Source: Glycine soja
Lineage: Eukaryota; Streptophyta; Magnoliopsida; Fabales; Fabaceae
DNA: 64,000 nt
Assembly: GCF_004193775.1 (NCBI RefSeq)
Contig: NC_041006.1
Location: 22,397,279 to 22,461,278 of the forward strand
Reading direction: 5' to 3'
Shown here: in pieces, positions 14,822 to 28,829 of the stretch
Layout: each line of letters starts with the position of its first letter
Numbering within the stretch: the stretch's first letter is position 1
The notes under the pieces: model-generated
What the model was told of the DNA's origin: nothing
What the model saw: only the letters and a program-made list of their open reading frames with translations
The model's database searches: none
Position numbers and translations under genes: made by a program

Positions 14822-15917
14822 GCCCCGATATGTTATAAGCCTGAATCGGACCTCAGTGTGAAAAGTTATGACCATTTGAATTTCTCGAAAACTTTCGTTG
14901 TTCATTTTCGAGCGTCTCTATATGTGATGCACCTGAATCGGACATCCGTGTGAAAAGTTATGACCATTTAAATTTCTCGAGAGCTTCCGATGTTTAATTT
15001 CGAGCGTCTCAATATATTGTAAGCCTGAATCGGAGCTCAGTGTGAAAAGTGATGACCATTTCTATTTCTCAAAAGCTTCTGTGGTTCAATTTCGAGCATC
15101 TCGACATATTATGAGCCCGAATCTGACCTTCGTGTGAAAAGATATGACCATTAGAATTTCTCGAGAGCTTCCGATGTTTAATTTCGAGCGTCTCAATATA
15201 TTGTAAGCCTGAATCGGAGCTCAGTGTGAAAAGTTATGACCATTTAATTTCTGGAGAGCTTCCGTTCATTTTTTAGCGTCTCTATATGTGATGCGCATGA
15301 ATCGGACATCCGAGTTAAAAGTTATGACCATTTGAATTTCTCAAGAGCTTCCGTTGTTCAATTTCGAGCGCCCCGATATGTTATAAGCCTGAATCGGACC
15401 TCAGTGTGAAAAGTTATGACCATTTGAATTTCTCGAAAACTTTCGTTGTTCATTTTCGAGCGTCTCTATATGTGATGCACCTGAATCGGACATCCGTGTG
15501 AAAAGTTATGACCATTTAAATTTCTCGAGAGCTTCCGATGTTTAATTTCGAGCGTCTCAATATATTGTAAGCCTGAATCGGAGCTCAGTGTGAAAAGTGA
15601 TGACCATTTCTATTTCTCAAAAGCTTCTGTGGTTCAATTTCGAGCATCTCGACATATTATGAGCCCGAATCTGACCTTCGTGTGAAAAGATATGACCATT
15701 AGAATTTCTCGAGAGCTTCCGATGTTTAATTTCGAGCGTCTCAATATATTGTAAGCCTGAATCGGAGCTAAGTGTGAAAAGTTATGACCATTTAATTTCT
15801 GGAGAGCTTCCGTTCATTTTTTAGCGTCTCTATATGTGATGCGCATGAATCGGACATCCGAGTTAAAAGTTATGACCATTTGAATTTCTCAAGAGCTTCC
15901 GTTGTTCAATTTCGAGA
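14822..15917. repeat. 548-bp higher-order satellite repeat, two near-identical units
   Basis: The marker GCCCCGATATGTTATAAGCC recurs at 14822, 15370 and 15918, giving two full 548-bp units of about six monomers each. Both share private variants: GAAAACTTTCGTTG, AAAAGTGATGACC and a 3-bp-shortened GCTTCCGTTCATTTTTTAG. The third start diverges soon after, so the array stops there. Confidence 0.82.
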
Positions 15918-18900
15918 GCCCCGATATGTTATAAGCCTGAATCGGACCTCAGTGTGAAAAGTTATGACCATTTGAATTTCTCGAAAGCTTTCGTTGTTTA
16001 TTTTCGAGCGTCTCTATATGTGATGCACCTTAATCAGACATCTGTGTGAAAAGTTATGACCATTTCTATTTCTCGAGAGGTTCCGTTGTTCAATTTCGAG
16101 TGTCTGTATATGTGATACGCCTGAATCGGACATCCGTGTGAAAGGTTATGGCCATTTGAATTTCTCAAGAGCTTCCGTTGTTCAATTTCGAGCGCCCCGA
16201 TACATTATAAGCCTGAATCGGACCTCAGTGTGAAAACTTATGACTATTTTAATTTCTAGAGAGCTTCCTTTGTCCATTTTTTAGCGTCTCTATATGTCAT
16301 GCGCCTGAATCGGACATCCGAGTTAAAAGTTATGACCATCTGAATTTCTCAAGAGCTTCCGTTGTTCAATTTCGAGCGCCCCGATATGATATAAGCCTGA
16401 ATCGGACCTCAGTGTGAAAAGTTATGACCATTTGAATTTCTCGAAAACTTCCGTTGTTCATTTACGAGCGTCTCTATATGTGATGCACCTGAATCGGACA
16501 TCCGTGTGAAAAGTTATGACCATGTAAATTTCTCGAGAGCTTCCGATGTTTAATTTCGAGCGTCTCAATATATTGTAAGCCTGAATCGGAGTTCAGTGTG
16601 AAAAGTTATGACCATTTTAATTTCTGGAGAGCTTCCGTTGTTCATTTTTTAGCGTCTCTATATCTGATGCGCATGAATCGGACATCTGAGTTAAAAGTTA
16701 AGACCATTTGAATTTCTCAAGAGCTTCCGTTGTTCAATTTCGAGCACCCCAATATATTATAAGCCTGAATCGGACCTCAGTGTGAAAACTTATGACTATT
16801 TTAATTTCTGGAGAGCTTCCGTTGTTCATTTTTAGCGTCTCTATATGTCATGCGCCTGAATCGGACATCCGAGTTAAAAGTTATGACAATTTGAATTTCT
16901 CAAGAGCTTCCGTTGTTCAATTTCGAGCGCCCCGATATGTTATAAGCCTGAATCGGACCTCAGTGTGAAAAGTTATGACCATTTGAATTTCTCGAAAGCT
17001 TCCATTGTTCATTTTCGAGCGTCTCTATATGTGATGCACCTTAATCAGACATCTGTGTGAAAAGTTATGACCATTTGAATTTCTCGAGAGGTTCTGTTGT
17101 TCAATTTCAAGTGTCTGTATATGTGATACGCCTGAATCGGACATCCGTGTGAAAAGTTATGACCATTTGATTTTCTCGAGAGCTTCCGATGTTTAATTTC
17201 GAGCGTCTCAATATATTGTAAGCCTGAATCGGAGCTCCGTGCGAAAAGTTATGACCATTTCTATTTCTCGAGAGCTTCCGATTTTTAATTTCGAGCGTCT
17301 CAATATATTGTAAGCCTGAATCGGAGCTCAGTGTGAAAAGTTGTGACCATTTTAATTTCTGGAGAGCTTCTGTTGTTCATTTTTTAGCGTCTCTATATCT
17401 GATGCGCATGAATCGGACATCTGAGTTAAAAGTTAGGACCATTTGAATTTCTCAAGAGCTTCCGTTGTTCAATTTCGAGCACCCCAATATATTATAAGCC
17501 TGAATCGGACCTCAGTGTGAAAACTTATGGCTATTTTAATTTCTGGAGAGCTTCTGTTGTTCATTTTTTAGCATCTCTATATGTCATGCGCCTGAATCGG
17601 ACATCCGAGTTAAAAGTTATGACCATTTGAATTTCTCAAGAGCTTCCGTTGTTCAATTTCGAGCGCCCCAATATGTTATAAGCCTGAATCGGACCTCAGT
17701 GTAAAAAGTTATCACCATTTGAATTTCTTTAGAGCATCCGTTGTTCATTTTCGAGCATCTCTATATGTGATGAACCTTAATCAGACCTCCGTGTGAAAAG
17801 TTATGACCATTTGAATTTCTCGAGAGCTTCCGTTGTTCAATTTCGAGCATCTCGACATATTATGCGCCCGAATCGGACATCCGTGGGAAAAGTTATGACC
17901 ATTTGAATTTCTCGAAAAGTTCCGTTGTACATTTTCGAGCGTCTCTATATGCGATGCACCTGAATCGAACATCCGTGTGATAAGTTATGACCATTTAAAT
18001 TTCTCGAGAGATTCCGATGTTTAATTTCGAGCGTCTCAATATATTGTAAGCCTGAATCGGAGCTCCGTGGAAAAAGTTATGACCATTTTAATTTCTCAAG
18101 AGCTTTCGTTGTTTAATTTAGAGCGTCTCGATATATTATAATCCTGAATCGGACCTCAGTGTAAAAAGTTATGACCATTTGAATTTCTCGAGAGCTTCCG
18201 TTGTTCAAATTTGTCCATCTCTATATGTGATGCGCCTGAATCGGACATCCGTGTGAAAAGTTATGACCATTTGAATTTCTCGAGAGCTTCCAAGGTTTAA
18301 TTTCGAGCGTCTCAATATATTGTAAGCCTGAATCGGAGCTCAGTGTGAAAAATTATGACCATTTCTATTTCTCGAAAGCTTCTGTGGTTCAATTCCGAGC
18401 ATCTCAACATATTATGAGCCCGAATTTGACCTTCGTGTGAAAAGATATGACCATTTGAATTTCTTGAGAGCTTCCGATGTTTAATTTCGAGCATCTCGAT
18501 ATATTATAAGCCTGAATCGGACCTCAGTGTAAAAAGTTATGACTATTTGAATTTCTGTAGAGCATCCGTTGTTCATTTTCGAGCGTCTCTATATGTGATG
18601 CACCTTAATCGGACCTCCGTGTGAAAAGTTATGACCATTTGAATTTCTCGAGAGCTTCCGTGGTTCAATTCCGAGTATCTCGACATATTATGCGCCCGAA
18701 TTGGACATCCGTGGGAAAAGTTATGACCATTAGAATTTCTAGAGATCTTCTGTTGTTCAATTTCGAGTGTCTGTATATTGATGCGCCTGAATGGGACATC
18801 CGAGTGAAAAGTTATGACCATTTGAATTTTTCAAGAGCTTCCTATGTTTAATTTTGAGCGTCTCGATATATTATAAGCCTGAATCGGACCTCAGTGTGAA

Positions 18901-21900
18901 AACTTATGACTATTTTAATTTCTGGAGAGCTTCCGTTGTTCATTTTTTAGCGTCTCTATATGTCATGCGCCTGAATCGGATATCCGAGTTAAAAGTTATG
19001 ACCATTTGAATTTCTCAAGAGCTTCCGTTGTTCAATTTCGAGCGCCCCGATAGTTATAAGCCTGAATCGGACCTCAGTGTGAAAAGTTATGACCATTTGA
19101 ATTTCTCGAAAGCTTCCATTGTTCATTTTCGAGCGTCTCTATATGTGATGCACCTTAATCGGGCATCCGTTTGAAAAGTTAATACCATTTGAATTTCTCG
19201 AGAGCTTCCGTGGTTCAATTATGAGTATCTCGACATATTATCTGCCCGAACCTGACTTCCGTCTGGAAAGTTATGACCATTTGAATTTCTCGAGAGCTTT
19301 TGTTGGTCAATGCGAGCATCTCGACATATTATGCGCCCGAATTGGATATCAATGGGAAAAGTTATGACCATTTGAATTTCTCGAGAGCTTCCGTGGTTCA
19401 ATTTCGAGCGTCTGTATATATGATGCGCCTGAATCGGACATCCGAGTGAAAACTTATGACCATTTTAATTTCTCGAGAGCTTCCGTTGTTCATTTTCGAG
19501 CATCTCGACATATTTTGTGCCTGAATCGGACCTCCGTGTGAAAATTTATGACCATTTATATTTCTCGAAAGCTTTTGTGGTTCAATTCTGAGCAACTAGA
19601 CATATTATGAGCCCGAATCTGACCTTCGTGTGAAAAGATATGACCATTTGAATTTCTCGAGAGCTTCCGATGTTTAATTTCGGGCGTCTCGATATATTAT
19701 AAGCCTGAATCGGACCTCAATGTAAAAACTTATGACCTTTTGAATTTCTGTAGAGCATACGTTGTTCATTTTCGAGCGTCTCTATATGTGATGCACCTTA
19801 ATCGGACCTCCGTGTGAAAAGTTATGACCATTTGAATTTCTCGAGAGCTTCCGTGGTTCAATTCCGAGCATCTCGACATATTATGTGCCCGAATCTGACC
19901 TCCGTGTGAAAAGTTATGACCATTTGAATTTCTCGAGAGCTTCCGTTGTTCAATTTCGAGCATCTGTATATTGATGCGCCTGAATCGGACATCCGAGTGA
20001 AAAGTTATGACCATTTGAATTTCTCGATAGCTTCCGATGTTTAATTTCGAGCGTTTCGACATATTATAAGCCTGAATCGGACCTCAGTGTGAAAAATTAT
20101 GACCATTTGAATTTCTCGAGAGCTTCCGTTGTTCAATTCCGAGCATCTCGACATATTTTGTGCCCGAATCTGACCTCCGTGTGAAAAGTTATGACCATTT
20201 GATTTTCTCGAGAACTTCCGTTGTTCATTTTCGAGCGTCTCTATATTTGATGCACCTTAATCGGACATCCGTTTGAAAAGTTATGACAAGTTGAATTTCC
20301 CCAGAGCTTCCGTGGTTCAATTATGAGCATCTCGACATATTATGTGCCCGAATCTGACCTCCGTGTGAAAAGTTATGACCATTTGAATTTCTCGAGAGCT
20401 TCCGTTGTTCAATTTCGAGCGTCTCGACATATTATGCCCCCGAATCAGACAACTGTGCGAAAAGTTATGACCATTTGAATTTCTCGAGAGCTTCCGATGT
20501 TTAATTTTGAGCGTTTCGATATATTATAAGCCTAAATTGGACCTCAGTGTGAAAACTTAGGACCATTTGAATTTCTGGAGGGCTACCGTTGTTCATTTTT
20601 TAGCGTCTCAATATGAGATGCGCCTGAATCGGGCACCTGAGTTAAAATTTATGACCATTTGAATTTCTAGAGAGCTTCCGTTGTTCAATTTCGAGCATCT
20701 CGACATATTATGTGCCCGAATCTGACCTACGTGTGAAAAGTTATGACCATTTGATTTCTCGAGAGCTTCCGTTGTTCATTTTTTAGCTTCTCTATATGTG
20801 ATGCACCTTAATCGGACATCCGTTTGAAAAGTTATGACCATTTGAATTTCTCAAGAGCTTCCGTGGTTCAATTCTGAGCATCACGACATATTATGTGCCC
20901 GAATCTGACCTCCGTGGGTAAAGTTATGACCATTTGAATTTCTAGAGAGCTTCCGTTGTTCATTTTCGAGCGTCTCTATATGTGAGGCACCTTAATCAGA
21001 CATCCGTGTTAAAAGTTATGACCATTTGAATTTCTCAAGAGCTTCCGTTGTTCAATTTCGAGCGTCTCTATATGTGATGCACCTTAATCGGACATCCGTT
21101 TGAAAAGTTATGACCATTTGAATTTCTCGAGAGCTTCCGTGGTTCAATTCCGAGCATCTCGACATATTATGTGCCCGAATCTGACCTCCGTGTGAAAAGT
21201 TATGACCATTTGAATTTCTCGAGAGGTTCCGTTGTTCATTTTTTAGCGTCTCTATATGTGATGCACCTTAATCGGACATCCGTTTGAAAAGTTATGACCA
21301 TTTGAATTTCTCGAGAGATTCCATGGTTCAATTCCGAGCATCTCGACATATTATGTTCCGGAATCTGATCTCCGTGTGAAAAGATATCACCATTTGAATT
21401 TCTCGAGAGCTTTCGTTGTTCAATTTCGAGCGTCTCGACATATTATGCGCCCGAATCGGACATCCGTGGGAAAAGTTATGACCATTTGAATTTCTCTAGA
21501 GCTTCCATTGTTCAATTTCGAGCATCTGTATATTGATGCGCCTGAATCGGACATCCAAGTGAAAAGTTATGACCATTTGAATTTCTCGAGAGCTTCCGAT
21601 GTTTAATTTCGAGCGTTTCGATATATTATAAGCCTGAATCGGACCTCAGTGTGAAAAGTTATGACCATTTGAATTTCTCGAGAGCTTCCAATGTTTAATT
21701 TTGAGCGTTTCGATATATTCTAAGCCTGAATCGGACCTCAGTGTGAAAACTAATGACCATTTGAATTTCTGGAGGGCTTCCGTTGTTCATTTTTTAGCGT
21801 CTTAATATGAGATGCGTCTGAATCGGACATCTGAGTTAAAATATATGACCATTTGAATTTCTCGAGAGCTTCCGTTGTTCAATTTCGAGCATCTCCACAT

Positions 21901-24900
21901 ATTATGTGCCCGAATCTGACCTTCGTGTGAAAAGTTATGACCATTTGAATTTTTCGAGAGCTTCTGTTGTTCATTTTCGAGCGTCTCTATATGTGATGCA
22001 CCTTAATCGGACAACCGTTTGAAAAGTTATGACCATTTGAATTTCTCGAGAGCTTCCGTGGTTCAATTCCGAGCATCTCGACATATTATGTTCCCGAATC
22101 TGATCTCCGTGTGAAAAGATATCACCATTTGAATTTCTCGAGAGCTTTCGTTTTTCAATTTCGAGCGTCTCATCATATTATGCGCCCGAATCGGACATCC
22201 GTGGGAAAAGTTATGACCATTTGAATTTCTCTAGAGATTCCGTATTTCAATTTCGAGCATCTGTATATTGATGCGCCTGAATCGGACATCCAAGTGAAAA
22301 GTTATGACCATTTGAATTTCTCGAGAGCTTCCGATGTTTAATTTCGAGCGTTTCGATATATTATAAGCCTGAATGGGACCTCAGTGTGAAAAGTTATGAC
22401 CATTTGAATTTCTCGAGAGCTTCCGATGTTTAAATTCGAGCGTTTCGATATATTATAAGCCTGAATCTTACCTCAGTGTGAAAACTTATTACCATTTGAA
22501 TTTTTGGAGAGGTTCCGTTGTTCATTTTTTAGCGTCTCTATATGAGATGCGCATGAATCGGACATCCGTTTGAAAAGTTATGACCATTTGAATTTCTCGA
22601 GAGCTTCCCTGGTTCAATTCCGAGCATCTCGACATAATATGTGCCCGAATCTGAACTCCGTGTGGAATGTTATGACCATTTGAATTTCTTGAGAGCTTCT
22701 GTTGTTCAATTTCGAGCATCTCAACATATTATGCGCCCAAATCTGACATCCGTGTGAAAATTTATGACCATTTGAATTTTCGAGAGCTTCCGTTGTTCAT
22801 TTTCGAGCGTCTCTATATGTGATGCACCTTAATCAGACATCCGGGTTAAAAGTTATGACCATTTGAATTTCTCAAGAGCTTCCGTTGTTCAATTTCGAGC
22901 GTCTGTATATGTGATACGCCTGAATCGAACATCCATGTGAAAAGTTATGACCATTTGAATTTTCGAGAGCTTCCGTGGTTCAATTCCAAGCATCTCGACA
23001 TATTATGTGCCCGAATCTGACCTCCGTGTGAAAAGTTATGACCATTTGAATTTCTCAAGAACTTCCGTTGTTCAATTTCGAGCTTCTTGACATATTATGC
23101 GCCCGAATTGGACATCCGTAGGAAAAGTTATGACCATTTAAATTTATCGAGAGCTTCCATTGTTCAATTTCGAGCGTCAACATATGTGATGCGCCTGAAT
23201 CGGACATTCGAGTGAAACGTTATGACCATTTGTATTTCTCGAGAGCTTCCGTTGTTCATTTTCGAGCGTCTCTATATGTGATGCACCTTAATCGGACATC
23301 CGTGTGAAAAGTTATGACCATTTGAATTTCTCGAGAGCTTCCTTTGTTCAATTTCAAGCGTCTATATATGTGATATGCCTGAATCGAACATCCGTGTGAA
23401 AAGTAATGACCATTTGAATTTCTTGAGAGCTTCCATTGTTCATTTTCGAGCGTCTCTATATGTGGTGCACAATAATAGGACATCCGTTTGAAAAGCTATG
23501 ACCATTTGAATTTCTCGAGAACTTCCGTGGTTCAATTCCGAGCATCTCGACATATTATGTGCCCGAATCTGACCTCCGTGTGAAAAGTTATGGCCATTTG
23601 AATTTCTCGAGAACTTCCGTTGTTCAATTTCGAGCATCTCGACATATTATGCGCCCGAATCTGACATCCGTGGGAAAAGTTGTGACCATTTGAATTTCTC
23701 GAGAGCTTCCATTGTTCATTTTCGAGCGTCTCTATATGTGATGCACCATAATCGGACATCCGTTTGAAAAGTTATGACCATTTGAATTTCTCGAGAGCTT
23801 CCGTGGTTCAATTCCGAGCATCTCGACATAATATGTGCGCGAATATGAACTCCGTGTGGAATGTTATGACCATTTGAATTTCTTGAGAGCTTTTGTTGTT
23901 CAATTTCGAGCATCTCAACATATTATGCGCCCAAATCTGACATCCGTGTGAAAATTTATGACCATTTGAATTTTCGAGAGCTTCCGTTGTTCATTTTCGA
24001 GCGTCTCTATATGTGAGGCACCTTAATCAGACATCCGTGTTAAAAGTTATGACCATTTGAATTTCTCAAGAGCTTCCGTTGTTCAATTTCGAGCGTCTCT
24101 ATATGTGATGCACCTTAATCGGACATCCGTTTGAAAAGTTATGACCATTTGAATTTCTCGAGAGCTTCCGTGGTTCAATTCCGAGCATCTCGACATATTA
24201 TGTGCCCGAATCTGACCTCCGTGTGAAAAGTTATGACCATTTGAATTTCTCAAGAGCTTTCGTTGTTCAATTTCGAGCGTCTCGACATATTATGCGCCCG
24301 AATCGGAAATCCATGGGAAAAGTTATGACCATTTGAATTTCTCAAGAGCTTCCGTTGTTCATTTTCGAGCGTCTCTATATGTGATACGCCTGAATTTGAC
24401 CTCCGTGTGAAAAGTTATGACCATTTGAATTTCTCAAGAGCTTTCGTTGTTCAATTTCGAGCGTTTCGACATATTATGCGCCCGAATCGGAAATCCTTGG
24501 GAAAAGTTATGACCATTTGAATTTCTCAAGAGCTTCCGTTGTTCATTTTCGAGCGTCTCTATATATGATACGCCTGAATCAGACATCCGTGTGAAAAGTT
24601 ATGACCATTTGAATTTCTCGAGAGCTTCCGATGTTTAATTTCGAGCATCTCAATATATTGTAAGCCTGAATCGGAGCTCAGTGTGAAAAGTTATGACCAT
24701 TTCTATTTCTCGAAAGCTTCAATGGTTCAATTCCGAGCATCTCGACATATTATGAGCCCGAATCTGACCTTCGTGTGAAAAGATATGACCATTTGAATTT
24801 CTCGAGAGCTTCCGATGTTTAATTTCGAGCATCTCGATATATTATAAGCCTGAATCGGACCTCAGTGTAAAAAGTTATGACCATTTGAATTTTTGTAGAG

Positions 24901-26889
24901 CATCCGTTGTTCATTTTCGAGCGTCTTTATATGTGATGCACCTTAATCGGACCTCTGTGTGAAAAGTTTTGACCATTTTAATTTCTCGAGAGCTTGCGTT
25001 GTTCAATTTCGAGCGAGTCAACATATTATGCGCCCGAATCGGACATCCGTGGAAAAAGTTATGACCATTTTAATTTCTCAAGAGCTTTCGTAGTTTAATT
25101 TAGATCGTCTCGATATATTATAATCCTGAATCGGACCTCAGTGTAAAAATTTATGCCCATTTGAATTTCTCGAGAGCTTCCTTTGTTCAATTTTGTCCGT
25201 CTCTATATGTAATGCGCATGAATCGGACATCCGTCTGAAAAGTTATGACCATATGAATTTCTCGAGAGCTTCTGTTGTTCAATTTCGAGCGTCTCGATAT
25301 ATTATAAGCCTGAACCGGACCTCAGTGTAAAAAGTTATGACCTTTTGAATTTCTGTAGATCATCCGTTGTTCATTTTCGAACGTGTCTATATGTGAAGCA
25401 CCTTAATCGGACATCCGTTTGAAAAGTTATGACCATTTGAATTTATCCTGAGCTTCCATGTTTCAATTCCGAGCATCTCGACATATTATGTGCCCGAATC
25501 TGACCTCCGTGTGAAAACTTATGACCATTTGAATTTCTCGAGTGCTTCCGTTGTTCAATTTTGAGCGTCTCGATATATTATGCGCCCGAATCAGACAACC
25601 GTGTGAAAAGTTACGACCATTTGAATTTCTCGAGAGCTTCTGATGTTTAATTCCGAGCGTTTCGATATATTATCAGCCTGAATCGCACCTCAGTGTGAAA
25701 ACTTATGACCATTTGAATTTCTCGCGAGCTTCCGTTGTTCATTTTTTAGCATCTCTATATGTGATGCGCATGAATCGGACATCCGGGTGAAAAGTTATGA
25801 CCATTTGAATTTCTCGAGAGCTTCCGTTGTTCAATTTCGAGCATCTCGACATATTATGTGCCCGAATCTGACCTCCGTGTGAAAAGTTATGACCATTTGA
25901 ATTTCTCGCGAGCTTCCGTTGTTCACTTTTTAGCGTCTCTATATGAGATGCGCCTGAATCGGACATCTGAGTTAAAATTTATGACCATTTGAATTTCTCG
26001 AGAGCTTCCGTTGTTCAATTTCGAGCATCTCGACATATTATGTGCCCGAATCTGACATCCGTGTGAAAAGTTATGACCATTTGAATTTCTCGAGAGCTTC
26101 CGTTGTTCATTTTCGAGCGTCTCTGTATGTGATGCACCTTAATCGGACATCCGTTTGAAAAGTTATGACCATTTGAATTTCTCGAAAGCTTTCGTGGTTC
26201 AATTCCGAGCATCTCGACATATTATGTGCCCGAATCTGACCTCCGTGTGAAAAGTTATGACCATTTGAATTTCTCGAGAGCTTCCGTTGTTCAATTTCGA
26301 GCGTCTCGACATATTATGCTCCCGAATCGGTCATCCGTGGGAAAAGTTATGACCATTTGAATTTCTCGAGAACTTCCGTTGTTCAATTTCGAGTGTCTGT
26401 ATATTGATGCGCCTGAATCGGACATCCGAGTGAAAAGTTATGACCACTTGAATTTCTCAAGAGCTTCCTATGTTTAATTTTGAGCGTCTCGATATATTAT
26501 AAGCCTGAATCGGACCTCAGTGTGAAAACTTATGACCATTTGAATTTCTCGCGAGCTTCCGTTGTTCATTTTTAGCATCTCTATATGTGATGCGCATGAA
26601 TCGGACATCCGGGTGAAAAGTTATGACCATTTGAATTTCTCGAGAGCTTCCGTTGTTCAATTTCGAGCATCTGGACATATTATGTGCCCGAATCTGACCT
26701 TCGTGTAAAAAGTTATGACCATTTGAATTTCTCGAGAGCTTCTGTTGTTCATTTTCGAGCGTCTCTATATGTGATGCACCTTAATCGGACATCCGTTTGA
26801 AAAGTTATGACCATTTGAATTTCTCGAGAGCTTCCGTGGTTCAATTCCGAGCATCTCAACATATTATGTGCCCGAATCTGACCTCCGTG

Positions 26890-27740
26890 TGAAAAGATAT
26901 CACCATTTGAATTTCTCGAGAGCTTTCGTTGTTCAATTTCGAGTGTCTCGACATATTATGCGCCCGAATCGGACATCCGTGGGAAAAGTTATGACCATTT
27001 GAATTTCTCTAGAGCTTCCGTTGTTCATTTTCGAGCATCTGTATATTGATGCGCTTGAATCGGACATCCGTGTGAAAAATTATGACCATTTGAATTTCTC
27101 AAGAGCTTCCGATGTTTAATTTCGAGCGTCTCAATATATTGTAGGCCTGAATTGGAGCTCAGTATGAAAAGTTATGACCATTTCGATTTCTCGAAAGCTT
27201 TTGTGGTTCAATTCCGAGCAACTCGACATATTATGAGCCCGAATCTGACCTTCGTGTGAAAACATATGACCATTTTAATTTCTCAAGAGCTTTCGTTGTT
27301 TAATTTAGAGCGTCTCGATATATTATAATCCTGAATCGGACCTCAGTGTAAAAAGTTATGACCATTTAAATTTCTCGAGAGCTTCCGTTGTTCAATTTCG
27401 AGCATCTCGTCATATTATGTGCCCTTAATCGGACCTCCGTGTGAAAAGGTATGACCATTTGAATTTCTCGAGAGCTTCCGTTGTTCAATTTCGAGTGTCT
27501 CGACATATTATGCGCCCGAATCGGACATCCGTGGGACAGGCTATGACCATTTGAATTTCTCGAGAGCTTCCGTTGTTCAATTTCGAGTGTCTGTATATTG
27601 ATGCGCCTGAATCGGACATCCGAGTGAAAAGTTATGACCATTTGAATTTCTCGAAGGCCTCCTATGTTTAATTTTGAGCGTCTCGATATATTATAAGCCT
27701 GAATCGGACCTCAGTGTGAAAACTTATGACCATTTGAATT
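26890..27740. repeat. Satellite segment, first of three dispersed copies
   Basis: The run starting GTGTGAAAAGATATCACC and containing AAACATATGACCATTTTAAT recurs about 2022 bp downstream and again 2481 bp after that. The anchor CATATGACC falls at 27263, 29285 and (as TATATGACC) 31766. These offsets equal about 22 and 27 monomers. Confidence 0.75.
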
Positions 27741-28829
27741 TCTCGCGAGCTTCCGTTGTTCATTTTTTAGCATCTCTATATGTGATGCGCATGAATCGGA
27801 CATCCGGGTGAAAAGTTATGACCATTTGAATTTCTCGAGAGCTTCCGTTGTTCAATTTCGAGCATCTCGACATATTATGTGCCCGAATCTGACCTCCGTG
27901 TGAAAAGTTATGACCATTTGAATTTCTCGAGAGCTTCCGCTGTTCATTTTCGAGCGTCTCTGTATGTGATGCACCTTAATCGGACATCTGTTTGAAAAGT
28001 TATGACCATTTGAATTTCTCGAAAGCTTCCGTGGTTCAATTCCGAGCATCTCGACAAATTATGTGCCCGAATATGACCTCCGTGTGAAAAGTTATGACCA
28101 TTTGAATTTCTCGAGAGCTTCCGTTGTTCAATTTCGAGCGTCTCGACATATTATGCTCCCGAATCGGTCATCCGTGGGAAAAGTTATGACCATTTGAATT
28201 TCTCGAAAGCTTCCGTGGTTCAATTCCGAGCATCTCGACATATTATGTGCCCGAATCTGACCTCCGTGTGAAAAGTTATGACCATTTGAATTTCTCGAGA
28301 GCTTCCGTTGTTCAATTTCGAGCGTCTCGACATATTATGCTCCCGAATCGGTCATCCGTGGGAAAAGTTATGACCATTTGAATTTCTCGAGAGCTTCCGT
28401 TGTTCAATTTCGAGTGTCTGTATATTGATGCGCCTGAATTGGACATCCGAGTGAAAAGTTATGACCATTTGAATTTCTCAAGAGCTTCCTATCTTTAATT
28501 TTGAGTGTCTCGATATATTATAAGCCTGAATCGGACCTCAGTGTGAAAACTTATGACCATTTGAATTTCTCGCGAGCTTCCGTTGTTCATTTTTTAGCAT
28601 CTCTATATGTGATGCGCATGAATCGGACATCCGGGTGAAAAGTTATGACCATTTGAATTTCTCGAGAGCTTCCGTTGTTCAATTTCGAGCATCTCGACAT
28701 ATTATGTCCCCGAATCTGACCTCCGTGTGAAAAGTTATGACCATTTGAATTTCTCGCGAGCTTCCGTTGTTCATTTTTTAGCATCTCTATATGTGATGCG
28801 CATGAATCGGACATCCGGGTGAAAAGTTA